This document shows positions 8,869 through 18,155 of a DNA stretch of 64,000 bases, in pieces; position 1 is the stretch's first letter, and the number at the start of each line of letters is the position of its first letter. Below the pieces are notes generated by a model. It saw only the letters and a list, made by a program, of their open reading frames with translations. It had not been told where the DNA came from and ran no database searches. A program made the position numbers and the translations under genes. The DNA is from Sphingobium sp. AP50 (GTDB taxonomy: Bacteria > Pseudomonadota > Alphaproteobacteria > Sphingomonadales > Sphingomonadaceae): the NCBI RefSeq assembly GCF_900109095.1, contig NZ_FNYZ01000006.1:183860-247859 (forward strand), given 5' to 3'.

Positions 8869-9609
8869 ATGCGGGGATCAATGCAGGACAATGCGGCGCT
8901 GGCCGCCGACGCCTATCTGGCGTGGTGGCAGCTTGCCGGCGTGGATAGCGCCGTAACGGAAGCACCGGTTGACTGGCTGCGCTCTGCGCCGACGGTGGTT
9001 TCCGGTGCATCCACCCCATCTGTTCAAGCCTCAGCGCCAGCATTGGTTCCGGCCAGACCAAAAGACCTTTCTGCCTTTCGCCTGTGGCTGGAAAGTGATT
9101 CGGCCCATCCCGAACGGCGATGGCCGGCGCGGGCAATTTATCCGTCCGGCGCGGCGGAAGCCCCGTTGATGATCATCACCGACATGCCAGACCCCGCCGA
9201 TGTCGATGCCGGCGCTTTACTCGCCGATCGGGCCGGCGCGCTGTTCGATGCGATGCTCCGCGCGATCGGCCTCGATCGGGCGCAAGTCTATGTCGCATCG
9301 CTCTTTTTTGCGCGTCCACCCGGCGGCATGGTGGAGGCGAGCGACCTGACCAACGCCGCCGATCGGATGCGCACCCATGTTCAGCTTGCCCGGCCGCGCC
9401 GCCTGCTGCTGCTTGGCGACCGGACGATCCGTGCGCTGATGCCGACGGACGGTGGAACCCCGGCAAATAGTTTACGCGATTTTAATCATGAAGGCGGCAT
9501 TGTGCCCGCCATCGCCACATTTCATCCGCGCCTGCTGCTCAGCCAGCCGGCGGCCAAGGCGGAATGCTGGCGTGCCCTTCAAAGCCTGATCGAGGAAGCC
9601 CGTCCGTGA
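8869..9609 (+). CDS. Uracil-DNA glycosylase superfamily protein, degenerate type
   Basis: 246-residue protein with a C-terminal UDG-fold domain (about 95-245): the motif A region is reduced to MIITDMPDPADVD, VYVASLFFARPP follows, LARPRRLLLLGDRTIRAL is the central strand, and FHPRLLL corresponds to motif B. The four cysteines that bind the iron-sulfur cluster in type 4 and 5 enzymes are absent (only one Cys, near the end), so enzymatic activity is uncertain. Its start has AAGGA six bases upstream. It is divergent from ETF-QO and overlaps the lytic transglycosylase start (GTGA), so the two are translationally coupled. Confidence 0.8.
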   Translation: MRGSMQDNAALAADAYLAWWQLAGVDSAVTEAPVDWLRSAPTVVSGASTPSVQASAPALVPARPKDLSAFRLWLESDSAHPERRWPARAIYPSGAAEAPLMIITDMPDPADVDAGALLADRAGALFDAMLRAIGLDRAQVYVASLFFARPPGGMVEASDLTNAADRMRTHVQLARPRRLLLLGDRTIRALMPTDGGTPANSLRDFNHEGGIVPAIATFHPRLLLSQPAAKAECWRALQSLIEEARP

Positions 9610-11402
9610 TTCGCGCCGCGACCAAAATTTCCCGCCCAATGTTTATGGCTACGGCCCTTATTAGCATGGGCCTGGCCGCGACTGCTCCGGCGCTGGCCGA
9701 TACCGCCCCGGTCCTTCCGGCCCTCTCGACGGCCGAAGCTTCCCCCCTTCAGATCAGCGACGGCGACAAGGCCCGCTATCGTGCCATCTTCACCGCCATC
9801 TCCGCCCAGCAGTGGAACGATGCCAAGGCGATGATCGCCGCGCTCGACAGCCAGGACGCGGTCCGCCCGCTCGCCCTGTCCGAACTCTATCTGGCCAAGG
9901 GATCGCCGCGCGTCGAACTGTTCGACCTGCTCGACCTGATCAACAAGGCCGCCTGGCTGCCCAAGGCCGACCAGCTTTCCCGCCTCGCCCAGCGTCGCGG
10001 GGCCACCATCCTGCCGACCCTGCCGCAGATCCAGAAGATGGTCTGGCTGGGTTCCGCCCCCCGCCGCCAATATGTCGCTGCGGTCAAGACCGATGTCGCC
10101 GCGCAGGCACTGGCCGGACAAATCCAGAATTATATCAAGAATGACGATCCGATCGGCGCCGAAGGCTTGCTGGGCACCGGCGAAGCGGGCCTGACGCCCG
10201 AAGGCCTGACCGAAGTGCGCCAGCGTGTCGCCTGGGCCTATTATATCGAAAATGACGATGTAAACGCCCGCCGCATGGCCGCGCGCGCGCTCGAAATCCG
10301 CGCCGGCGGCGACTGGACTGTCCAGGCCTATTGGACCACCGGGCTGGCGGCTTGGCGCCAGAATGATTGCCGCGCCGCTGCCCCTGCCTTCGCCAATGTC
10401 GCCGCCATGGCGGGCGATGCGGACATGCGATCGGCCGGCGCCTATTGGGCCTCGCGCGCCTATATGGTCTGCGGTGAGGCGGAGAAGGTCGAAAATTACC
10501 TGAAGCAGGCGGCCCGCTCCGACGAAACCTTCTACGGCCTGCTGGCCAAGGAATCGCTGGGCATGACCTTCGCCGGTGGCCCCGTCGGCAGCCGCTTCGG
10601 CGCGCTGGAATGGCAGAAGCTCCGCAGCAGCCCCAATGCCCGCGCCGCCATTGCCCTGTCGGCGATCGGCGAAAATGGCCGGGCCGACGAACTGCTCCGC
10701 TATCAGGCGAAGATCGGCGGCACCGATCAATATGACGCCCTGCTGCGCCTCGCCAGCGCGCTCAATTTGCCCGCAACGCAGCTCTATCTCGCCCATAATG
10801 GCCCCGCCGGCACCCAGCCTGGCAGCTTCGCCCGCTTCCCCGCGCCCGACTGGCGCCCCGATGGCGGCTGGCGCGTCGATCCCTCGCTGATCTACGCCCA
10901 CACGCTTCAGGAATCCGGTTTCCGCTCCGATGTCGTCAGCAGCGCCGGCGCGCGCGGCCTGATGCAGGTGCGCCCCGGCACGGCCGGCGATGTCGGCCTG
11001 TCCAACGCCGCCCAGCTTTTCGTGCCGTCGACCAATATGGAATATGGCCAGCGCTATCTGGAATCGCTGCGCGACATGAACGCGACCGGCGGCCTGCTGC
11101 CCAAGGTGATGGCCGCCTATAATGCCGGGCCGCAGCCGGTCGAACGCTGGAACACGCAGGTCCATGACAAGGGCGATCCGCTGCTCTTCATGGAATCGCT
11201 ACCCTATTATGAAACCCGCGCCTATGTGAACATCGTCATGCGCAACTACTGGATGTACCAGTTGCAGGCGAAGGGCAGCGCCGATTGCCTGACCGGCATG
11301 GCGCAGGGTCTGTGGCCGACCTTCCCCAATGCCAAGGGTGCGAAGATGGTCCGCCTGAGCAAGGCCGACGGTCGCAGTTCCATGGGTGGCGGCTCCGACT
11401 GA
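9606..11402 (+). CDS. Soluble lytic murein transglycosylase
   Basis: 598-residue periplasmic Slt-type enzyme that cleaves the MurNAc-GlcNAc bond to form 1,6-anhydro ends. A signal peptide ([19 protein letters not shown]) is followed by a long helical superhelix and a C-terminal SLT domain: catalytic Glu in [21 protein letters not shown], and [13 protein letters not shown]. The GTG at 9606 is chosen as start because it overlaps the upstream TGA in a GTGA junction and leads directly into the signal peptide; the open frame from 9564 would add unrelated residues. moaB follows with a one-base overlap. Confidence 0.92.
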   Translation: MIRAATKISRPMFMATALISMGLAATAPALADTAPVLPALSTAEASPLQISDGDKARYRAIFTAISAQQWNDAKAMIAALDSQDAVRPLALSELYLAKGSPRVELFDLLDLINKAAWLPKADQLSRLAQRRGATILPTLPQIQKMVWLGSAPRRQYVAAVKTDVAAQALAGQIQNYIKNDDPIGAEGLLGTGEAGLTPEGLTEVRQRVAWAYYIENDDVNARRMAARALEIRAGGDWTVQAYWTTGLAAWRQNDCRAAAPAFANVAAMAGDADMRSAGAYWASRAYMVCGEAEKVENYLKQAARSDETFYGLLAKESLGMTFAGGPVGSRFGALEWQKLRSSPNARAAIALSAIGENGRADELLRYQAKIGGTDQYDALLRLASALNLPATQLYLAHNGPAGTQPGSFARFPAPDWRPDGGWRVDPSLIYAHTLQESGFRSDVVSSAGARGLMQVRPGTAGDVGLSNAAQLFVPSTNMEYGQRYLESLRDMNATGGLLPKVMAAYNAGPQPVERWNTQVHDKGDPLLFMESLPYYETRAYVNIVMRNYWMYQLQAKGSADCLTGMAQGLWPTFPNAKGAKMVRLSKADGRSSMGGGSD

Positions 11403-11929
11403 TGCCGATCGATGAGAGTCGGGCCTTCTTGCCCGTCCGCATCGCCGTTCTCACCGTGTCCGACACGCGCGGCCTTGCCGAAGATCGCTCCGGCGACGCG
11501 CTGGTGGAGCGGCTGGAAAGCGCCGGCCATATCCTCGCCGCCCGCTATATCGAACGGGACGACAAGAGCGCGATCGTCGCCCGTCTGCACGCCTGGATCG
11601 ACGATCCCAACATCGACGTGATCCTGACGACCGGCGGCACCGGCGTCACCGGCCGCGATGTCACACCCGAAGCGCTGGCCCAGGTGCAGGACAAGGAAAT
11701 CCCCGGCTTTGGCGAACTGTTCCGCTGGCTCAGCTATCAGAGCATCGGCACATCGACCATCCAGTCCCGCGCCACCGCCTGCGTCGCACGCGGCACCTAT
11801 ATCTTCGCGCTGCCCGGCTCGACCGGCGCGGTAAAGGACGCGTGGGACGGCATCCTCGTCACCCAACTCGACAGCCGCTTCCGCCCCTGCAATTTCGTGG
11901 AACTGATGCCGCGTCTGATGGAGAGATAG
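11402..11929 (+). CDS. moaB: Molybdenum cofactor biosynthesis protein B
   Basis: 175-residue MoaB/MogA-family protein that adenylylates molybdopterin before molybdate insertion (MoaB can be inactive in species that have MogA). It shows the MoCF domain signatures AVLTVSDTR near the N terminus, [19 protein letters not shown], the serine/threonine-rich [12 protein letters not shown] and [15 protein letters not shown]. The ATG shares one base with the stop of the transglycosylase gene. No other molybdopterin genes are next to it. Confidence 0.92.
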   Translation: MPIDESRAFLPVRIAVLTVSDTRGLAEDRSGDALVERLESAGHILAARYIERDDKSAIVARLHAWIDDPNIDVILTTGGTGVTGRDVTPEALAQVQDKEIPGFGELFRWLSYQSIGTSTIQSRATACVARGTYIFALPGSTGAVKDAWDGILVTQLDSRFRPCNFVELMPRLMER

Positions 11930-12060
11930 GGCAAGTCTGACCGATCGTTCGGGCCGGGCCTGCCGCACTTCGACTGGCGGAAAACGCCACTTTGGCGTTG
12001 CTGCTTGTCAAAACAATAACCGCCATGCAAATCGTCTTCGAATGAGAGCGGGCGGCGGCT

Positions 12061-12450
12061 GTGGAATTTATTTTTGAGATCATATTCCAATTTCTCGGAG
12101 AGATGCTCCTTCAGTTGACTTTCGAATGTCTGGCCGAACTGGGAATGCACAGCCTCGGCGACACGTTCAAAAGGCCCAGAAATTCTGTTCTATCCACCAT
12201 CGGCTTCATCCTTTGGGGTGCGATTGCCGGCGGGATCAGCCTTTTGATCCTCCCGCATTCCGCCATTTCCAATCCCGATTATCGGTTGGCAAATCTCATC
12301 CTGACACCGACGATCGCTGGCTTGATCATGATGCTGATCGGACGGAAGAGGAGCAAGAAAGGCGCAACCATCGTCGCATTGGACCGGTTCGGCTATGCGT
12401 TCCTGTTCGCCCTCTCGATGGCAGTTGCGCGCTTTATCTGGGCGAAATGA
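12061..12450 (+). CDS. Small predicted membrane protein
   Basis: 129 residues starting at GTG 12061. It opens with an amphipathic stretch rich in Phe, Ile and Leu, followed by three hydrophobic segments (about 45-65, 77-95 and 108-125) separated by short loops including GRKRSKKG, so it should be an inner-membrane protein. The family is not recognised. GC content is a little lower than in the neighbours. There is no strong ribosome binding site; an inverted pair GGGGCCT/AGGCCCC (12452-12493) follows the stop. Confidence 0.65.
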   Translation: MEFIFEIIFQFLGEMLLQLTFECLAELGMHSLGDTFKRPRNSVLSTIGFILWGAIAGGISLLILPHSAISNPDYRLANLILTPTIAGLIMMLIGRKRSKKGATIVALDRFGYAFLFALSMAVARFIWAK

Positions 12451-12506
12451 ACGGGGCCTAGTTGACGCTGCCGATTGTAAAGCAACAGGCCCCCTATTGC
12501 AATTTT

Positions 12507-12521
12507 GTTCTATATATGTTC
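12507..12521 (+). promoter_or_regulatory. LexA (SOS) box upstream of the radical SAM gene
   Basis: GTTC-TATATAT-GTTC, an exact match to the alphaproteobacterial LexA operator GTTC-N7-GTTC. It ends 10 bases before the ATG at 12532, where it would overlap the promoter of that gene. The assignment uses the published motif of the clade; binding is inferred. Confidence 0.8.
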
Positions 12522-12531
12522 TTTTTCGTCA

Positions 12532-13599
12532 ATGCCCCATCACAGCGGTCGCGGCGCGACGCAGAACCTGACCAGTAACCGCTTCAACCTCAACCAGAGT
12601 GAGGTCGATGGCGACTGGCTCGATGCGATGGAACAGATCGATGGCCCGGCACCCAAGCTGCGCACCACCGTCCTGACGCTCACACCCAGGACGATCATTT
12701 CCCGCAACGCATCGCCGGACATCGGCTTTTCGCAATCCATCAATGCCTATGCGGGTTGTGAACATGGCTGCATCTATTGTTTTGCCCGGCCCAGCCACGC
12801 CTATCATGACCTGTCGCCCGGTCTGGATTTCGAGACGAAGCTGTTCGCCAAACCCGATGCCGCAAAGCTGCTCCGCGCCGAACTGTCGAAGCGCAACTAT
12901 GCCGTCGCGCCGATCGCGATGGGGACCAATACAGATCCCTATCAGCCGATCGAAAAGGACTGGCGCATCACCCGGTCGATCCTGGAACTTCTGGTCGAAA
13001 CCCGCCATCCGACCTTCATCACCACCAAGTCGGACCGCATCCTGCACGATATCGACCTGCTCGCCGATCTGGCGCGCGACCGGCTGGTGGCGGTGATGCT
13101 GTCGGTGACATCGCTAGACCCGAAAGTCGCCCGCACGCTGGAGCCGCGCGCGCCGCATCCGCTGCGGCGACTGGAGGCGATCCGCAAGCTGGCAGACGCC
13201 GGCATCCCCGTCACCGCCAGCATATCGCCCGTCATCCCGGCGATCACCGATCATGAGATTGAGGCGCTGGTCGCCCGCGCCGCGCAGGCCGGCGCGCGGG
13301 AGGTCAGCTATATCCCCGTCCGCCTGCCGCATGAAGTGGCGCCTTTGTTCCGCGCCTGGCTCGACACCCATTATCCCGACCGCGCGGGCAAGGTGATGGC
13401 CATCATCCGCGACATGCGCGGCGGGCGTGACAATGATCCGGATTTCGGCACGCGCATGCGCGGGCAAGGCGTCTGGGCCGACCTCATCCGCACCCGCTTC
13501 AGCAAAGCCCGCAAACGCGCCGGGCTGGGCGCGGAAAAGCTGGTCCTGCGCACCGACCTGTTCCGCCCGCCCGAAGGCGCGCAGATGCGGTTGTTTTAG
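12532..13599 (+). CDS. PA0069-family radical SAM protein
   Basis: 355-residue radical SAM protein of the PA0069 (Rv2578c/SplB-like) family. The cluster-binding motif is CEHGCIYC in SINAYAGCEHGCIYCFARP, then GTNTDPYQPIEK and FITTKSDRILHDIDLL, all family-typical. The reaction is unknown; the family is distantly related to spore photoproduct lyase, and some members were proposed to act in DNA repair. The ATG at 12532 is preferred over TTG 12505, because the latter overlaps the SOS box. There is little room for a leader, so the mRNA may be leaderless. The SOS box and the nearby dnaE suit a damage-response role. Confidence 0.88.
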   Translation: MPHHSGRGATQNLTSNRFNLNQSEVDGDWLDAMEQIDGPAPKLRTTVLTLTPRTIISRNASPDIGFSQSINAYAGCEHGCIYCFARPSHAYHDLSPGLDFETKLFAKPDAAKLLRAELSKRNYAVAPIAMGTNTDPYQPIEKDWRITRSILELLVETRHPTFITTKSDRILHDIDLLADLARDRLVAVMLSVTSLDPKVARTLEPRAPHPLRRLEAIRKLADAGIPVTASISPVIPAITDHEIEALVARAAQAGAREVSYIPVRLPHEVAPLFRAWLDTHYPDRAGKVMAIIRDMRGGRDNDPDFGTRMRGQGVWADLIRTRFSKARKRAGLGAEKLVLRTDLFRPPEGAQMRLF

Positions 13600-13613
13600 C
13601 TTTTTACGGATGT

Positions 13614-13889
13614 TTATCTGGCATTTGCGAGCAGCAGTTTCGCTTCTCTCAAGGCATCGTCCATTGTCTCAAAGACGCCGATCCGGGGTTCAGCCTGTAT
13701 CTGCCAGAAGGGCTCCCAATTTGTATCACACGGAAAGGGCACATCATCAGGATGCCACTCATCGTTTGCCTCATAGCTTCGCACACGCTCTTCTACGATC
13801 TGATATCGCAAATCGGCACGGTCATAAATTGCAAGGCGCATCATTGCGTCGCCGGAAAGCAGTTCAGCGTGACGATATCTTAGCTCCAT
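13614..13889 (-). CDS. Hypothetical protein, 91 residues
   Basis: Small acidic, soluble protein rich in Glu, Asp and Trp (NDEWHPDDVPFP, WEPFWQIQAEP) with no signal peptide or membrane segment. It ends in a predicted helix (ETMDDALREAKLLLANA). The family is not recognised. It is convergent with the radical SAM gene, with only 14 bases between stops. The ATG at 13889 is used; an in-frame TTG precedes it. Confidence 0.6.
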   Translation of the reverse strand: MELRYRHAELLSGDAMMRLAIYDRADLRYQIVEERVRSYEANDEWHPDDVPFPCDTNWEPFWQIQAEPRIGVFETMDDALREAKLLLANAR

Positions 13890-13956
13890 CAACCCATGAT
13901 GCTACGCAATGACCATGCCCGCAACGGCTCGTTTTACGCTAACGTCGCATATTATA

Positions 13957-14028
13957 TTCGCGCAGAGGCGCGGAGAACGCAGAGCAAGAATGGCAACCGT
14001 CTCGGCGCTCTCTGCGCCTCTGCGCGAA
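13957..14028. repeat. Palindromic repeat, CGCAGAGG type
   Basis: Imperfect inverted repeat: the left arm starts TTCGCGCAGAGGCGCGGAGA and the right arm is CTCTGCGCCTCTGCGCGAA, around a spacer of about 30 bases. It forms a tandem pair with the hairpin at 14044-14103. The stretch 13893-14168 contains no convincing gene; short open frames here only read through the repeats. Confidence 0.75.
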
Positions 14029-14043
14029 ATTTTCTTCATTTTA

Positions 14044-14103
14044 TCACGCGAAGACGCGGAGGGCGCGCGCATCTGCTCCGAGTCTTCGCGCCTCCGCGTG
14101 AAC
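14044..14103. repeat. Palindromic repeat, second member of the pair
   Basis: Inverted repeat TCACGCGAAGACGCGGAGG / CTTCGCGCCTCCGCGTGA around a spacer of about 19 bases. It is related in style to the hairpin at 13957-14028, both with arms reading ACGC-GAGG. Confidence 0.7.
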
Positions 14104-14168
14104 TATATGCACTGCCTACGGCGCTACACTTGCAGGCGATAGCTACGCAATCCGCACAACCAGCCCCG

Positions 14169-14483
14169 TCAACGGCTCAGCCGATCATCCTCATAATGGC
14201 TGAAACGCTTGCCCCGACGTCGATAGTGCCGCGCCTGCCATCGAGATAGCAGAAACATCCCGATCACCGGCACCAGAAGCAACGGCCAAAAACGGAGCGG
14301 CACGTCCCACACTTCAAAGGCTGTGATCATCGCCGAGGCTATCGCCGCCATCCCACCCCATTCATAGCGCCATTGATGCAGGTCGTTATCGGATCGAAAC
14401 GCCGGCGCTTCCACTCGCCCGGCGTCATCCGATACCGCACGGGATCGTCTGCGATAGGCCCAGCCCTTGCGCGGCTCGTCCAT
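14169..14483 (-). CDS. Small membrane protein downstream of dnaE
   Basis: 104 residues. The N-terminal half is polar and basic, followed by two adjacent hydrophobic segments (MAAIASAMITAFEVWDVPL and FWPLLLVPVIGMFLLSRW) and a basic C-terminal tail. This suggests an inner-membrane hairpin protein. The ATG at 14483 overlaps the dnaE TGA by one base, so it should be translated with dnaE. The family is not recognised. Confidence 0.65.
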   Translation of the reverse strand: MDEPRKGWAYRRRSRAVSDDAGRVEAPAFRSDNDLHQWRYEWGGMAAIASAMITAFEVWDVPLRFWPLLLVPVIGMFLLSRWQARHYRRRGKRFSHYEDDRLSR

Positions 14484-17400
14484 CACCCCACCAGCCGCAT
14501 GCCCGATCGCCGCGTCCGCGTCTTGTAGCCATCAGCCTTCACGTCCATCCGCTCGAACTGGTGGATACTCAGCCCCTTGATGGTGGCGATCGCGTCCACC
14601 TGATCCGCGCCCAGGCTATAATTGTCGCCCAGAAAGACCCGCGCCGCCTGCCCGTCGCCGAGCGGCGCGCGCAGGAAGACCTCGCTGCGTCCAGCTTCCG
14701 CACCGGCCAGCAAGGCCGCCAGCGCCTTGACAGCCTCGACCGTCTCCACATCGACCACCAGTTCCATGCGCGATGCGCTGGCGATCGTCCGGAAGGCTTC
14801 CACCCCGCGCACGGTGACGCGCGGCGTTTCTTCACCCGGCAAGCGGTCCAGTTCCACCACCAGCAACGCGCAATCGCCATCCGCCGCCAGCAGTTCGATC
14901 GCCTTACACGCCTCCTCGTCGAAGCAGCTCGCCTGAAACTGGCCGCTCTGGTCGGAGAAGGTCGCATTGGCATAGCGCGCCCCGCGCTTCGTCTCGCGCC
15001 AGCGCACATCCTCCACCATGGCCGCCATGATCGTCATCGCCCGCCCTTCGGCATTGGGCGCGGGCATGGGCGACTGGCAGACCAGGCCATAGCTTTTCGC
15101 GCCCCGCGCATCGGCCAGATGCTTGTAGCGATCGACCGGATGGGCCGAGAAATAGAAGCCGAACGCCTCCTTTTCCTGCGCCATGCGGTCCGCCACGGTC
15201 CATGCCTGATGCGGCGGGATGCGCACATCGGCATAGGTCGTCTCTACGTCGCCGAACAGGCCGCCCTGCCCGCTCTCGCGCGCTGCCGCATTGCTGGACG
15301 CCACCGACAGGATCGTTTCCGCCGCCGCATGTACGCCCGCCCGATCGGCATGGATGCCATCGAAGGCACCCGCCGCCGCAAGGCTTTCCAGCTGCCGCCG
15401 GTTCAGCATCCGCGGCTCGATCCGGTCGGCGAAGTCGTCCAGCGACTTGAACGGCCCGCCCTTGTCGCGTTCCTCGACAAGCTGCTCCATCGCCTTTTCG
15501 CCCACGCCCTTAAGCCCGCCGAGCGCATAGCGCACGGCAAAGCCCAGCCGGGCGTCCTCGCCCTCATAGGGCACCGCTTCGACGGTAAAGTCCGCCTCGC
15601 TGCGGTTGAGGTCGGTCGGCAGGCATGTCATCCCCATGCGCCGCATATCGTCGACGAAGACGGTCAGCTTTTCGGTCAGATGGATATCGAAGGCCATCGA
15701 CCCGGCATAAAATTCTGCCGGATAATGGGCCTTCAGCCACGCCGTCTGATAGGCGAGCAGCGCATAGGCCGCCGCGTGCGATTTATTGAAACCATAGCCC
15801 GCAAACTTGTCGATCAAGTCGAACAGTTCGTTCGCCTTGGCCGGCTTGATGTCGCTCTTCGCGCAGCCCTCCACGAAGCGGGAGCGCTGCGCGTCCATCT
15901 CCGCCTTCACCTTCTTGCCCATGGCGCGGCGCAGAAGGTCGGCGTCACCCAGCGAATAGCCCGCCAGGATCTGCGCGGCCTGCATCACCTGTTCCTGATA
16001 GACGAAGATGCCATAGGTTTCTTCAAGGATCGGTTTCAGGAGAATATGAGGATATTCAATCTCTTCCTGCCCGTTCTTACGACGGCCGAACATCGGGATA
16101 TTGTCCATCGGGCCGGGGCGATAGAGGGACACCAGCGCGATGATGTCGCCGAAATTGGTCGGACGCACAGCGGCCAGCGTCTTGCGCATGCCTTCCGATT
16201 CCAGCTGGAACACGCCCACCGTGTCGCCGCGCTGGAGAAGCTCGTAGACCGCGCTGTCGTCCCATGCCAGCGTGTCGAGGTCCACGGTCACCCCACGTCC
16301 TGCCAGCAACTGCACCGCCTTCTGCAAGACGGACAGCGTCTTCAGACCCAGAAAGTCGAACTTCACCAGCCCCGCGCCTTCGACATATTTCATGTCGAAC
16401 TGCGTCACCGGCATGTCGGATCGCGGATCGCGATAGAGCGGCACCAGTTGCTGCAACGGCCGGTCGCCGATCACCACACCCGCCGCGTGGGTGGAACTGT
16501 GGCGCGGGAAGCCTTCCAGCTTCATCGCATAGTCGATCAGGCGCTTGACCTGATTGTCATTGTCATATTCCGCCTTGAACTCCGACACGCCGTTCAGCGA
16601 TCGCTCCAGCGTCCAGGGATCGGTCGGATGGTTCGGCACTAGCTTGGCGAGCCGGTCGACCTGCCCATAGCTCATCTGGAGCACGCGTCCGGTGTCCTTC
16701 AGCACCGCGCGCGCCTTCAGCTTACCAAAGGTGATGATCTGCGCCACATGGTCCGCGCCATATTTTTGCTGGACGTAGCGGATCACCTCGCCGCGCCGCG
16801 TTTCGCAAAAGTCGATGTCGAAGTCGGGCATCGACACACGTTCCGGGTTCAGGAAGCGTTCGAACAGCAGCCCCAACTGCAACGGATCAAGGTCCGTGAT
16901 GGTCAGCGCCCAGGCGACCAGCGACCCCGCGCCCGATCCACGGCCCGGCCCGACCGGAATATCATGATCCTTGGCCCATTTGATGAAGTCGGCCACGATC
17001 AGGAAGTAGCCGGGGAACCCCATCTGGATGATGATGTCCGTCTCGAACTTCAGCCGGTCGAAATAGGGTGCGCGCGCCTCCGCCCCGATGATCCCGGCCT
17101 TTTCCAGCCGCATTTCCAGCCCTGCCGTCGCCTGATCGCGCAGCATCGTCGCCTCGCCCTCGATATCGCCGGCCAGGCTCGGCAGGATCGGCTTGCGCTT
17201 GGGCGCCATCACCGCGCAGCGCTGTGCGACGACCAGCGTATTGGCCAGCGCCTCGGGCAGATCCTCGAACAGCCGCTTCATTTCTGCGGCCGGCTTCATC
17301 CAGGCGTCGGGCGAGCTGGTACGGCGGTCCGGCGTCTCGACATAGGCGCTGTCGGCGATGCACAGCATCACGTCATGCGCCGCATGGAAATCCGGTTCGG

Positions 17401-18028
17401 CAAAGCAGGTCGGGTTGGTCGCCACCAGCGGCAGACCCCGGTCATAAGCCATGTCCAGCAGTTGCGGCTCCGCCTTGCCCTCCACCGCGTCCAGCCGCCG
17501 ACAGATTTCGATATAGAGCCGATCGGGGAACAGCGCCTCCAGCCGCTCGACATAGGCGACGGCCGCGTCCGGCTGATCCTCGGCGAAGAGCCGTGCCAGC
17601 GCGCCTTCGCCACCCGCCGTCAGCGCGATGACGCCATCGGTCCGCCCCTCCAGTGCCTCGATCGTGACATGGGGGACTTCCTCGACCGGCCGGTCCAGAT
17701 GCGCCATGGAAACGAGCGCGCAGATATTGTCATAGCCCGCCGCATCCTGCGCATAGAGGGCGATCCAGTCATGCACCGGCGGCGCATTGGCGGGGCGACC
17801 GGGCCGCAACAGGCCCAGCATCGCGCCGACGACCGGCTGCACACCTTCATCCTTGCACCCGTCGGAAAAGGCCATGGAGCCATAAAGCCCGTTGCGGTCG
17901 GTGATCGCCACCGCCGGGAAGCCCAGCGCCTTGGCCTGTTTCGCGATCTTCTTGGGATCGATCGCCCCTTCCAGCATGGTGAAGGAGGAAAAAACACGAA
18001 GCGGAACGAAGGCAGTATGAGGCATCAT
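14483..18028 (-). CDS. dnaE: DNA polymerase III alpha subunit
   Basis: 1181-residue replicative polymerase (DnaE1 type by length and domain order). Visible are an N-terminal PHP domain (1-270), the polymerase palm with [14 protein letters not shown] and the catalytic aspartates of SMPDFDIDFCETRRGEV, a finger region with NFGDIIALVSLYRPGPM and EETYGIFVYQEQVM, a helix-hairpin-helix region (GGLKGVGEKAMEQL) and a C-terminal OB-fold. The PHP start reads FVPLRVFSSFTMLEG, lacking the histidines that normally ligate metal, so PHP proofreading is unlikely and DnaQ should provide exonuclease. Two adjacent ATGs (18028, 18025) are possible starts. Confidence 0.96.
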   Translation of the reverse strand: MMPHTAFVPLRVFSSFTMLEGAIDPKKIAKQAKALGFPAVAITDRNGLYGSMAFSDGCKDEGVQPVVGAMLGLLRPGRPANAPPVHDWIALYAQDAAGYDNICALVSMAHLDRPVEEVPHVTIEALEGRTDGVIALTAGGEGALARLFAEDQPDAAVAYVERLEALFPDRLYIEICRRLDAVEGKAEPQLLDMAYDRGLPLVATNPTCFAEPDFHAAHDVMLCIADSAYVETPDRRTSSPDAWMKPAAEMKRLFEDLPEALANTLVVAQRCAVMAPKRKPILPSLAGDIEGEATMLRDQATAGLEMRLEKAGIIGAEARAPYFDRLKFETDIIIQMGFPGYFLIVADFIKWAKDHDIPVGPGRGSGAGSLVAWALTITDLDPLQLGLLFERFLNPERVSMPDFDIDFCETRRGEVIRYVQQKYGADHVAQIITFGKLKARAVLKDTGRVLQMSYGQVDRLAKLVPNHPTDPWTLERSLNGVSEFKAEYDNDNQVKRLIDYAMKLEGFPRHSSTHAAGVVIGDRPLQQLVPLYRDPRSDMPVTQFDMKYVEGAGLVKFDFLGLKTLSVLQKAVQLLAGRGVTVDLDTLAWDDSAVYELLQRGDTVGVFQLESEGMRKTLAAVRPTNFGDIIALVSLYRPGPMDNIPMFGRRKNGQEEIEYPHILLKPILEETYGIFVYQEQVMQAAQILAGYSLGDADLLRRAMGKKVKAEMDAQRSRFVEGCAKSDIKPAKANELFDLIDKFAGYGFNKSHAAAYALLAYQTAWLKAHYPAEFYAGSMAFDIHLTEKLTVFVDDMRRMGMTCLPTDLNRSEADFTVEAVPYEGEDARLGFAVRYALGGLKGVGEKAMEQLVEERDKGGPFKSLDDFADRIEPRMLNRRQLESLAAAGAFDGIHADRAGVHAAAETILSVASSNAAARESGQGGLFGDVETTYADVRIPPHQAWTVADRMAQEKEAFGFYFSAHPVDRYKHLADARGAKSYGLVCQSPMPAPNAEGRAMTIMAAMVEDVRWRETKRGARYANATFSDQSGQFQASCFDEEACKAIELLAADGDCALLVVELDRLPGEETPRVTVRGVEAFRTIASASRMELVVDVETVEAVKALAALLAGAEAGRSEVFLRAPLGDGQAARVFLGDNYSLGADQVDAIATIKGLSIHQFERMDVKADGYKTRTRRSGMRLVG

Positions 18029-18155
18029 GACAATCTAGGGACGCCTCGCGATTCGGCCCAGCCCCAGTCCCAAGAAATCTGTGGGTAAGGTGCGGAAAGC
18101 GGACCAGTCGCATTTTAAGCAATTGCCAACCAGTTTCAGGCTAAGGTCTGCTGTC

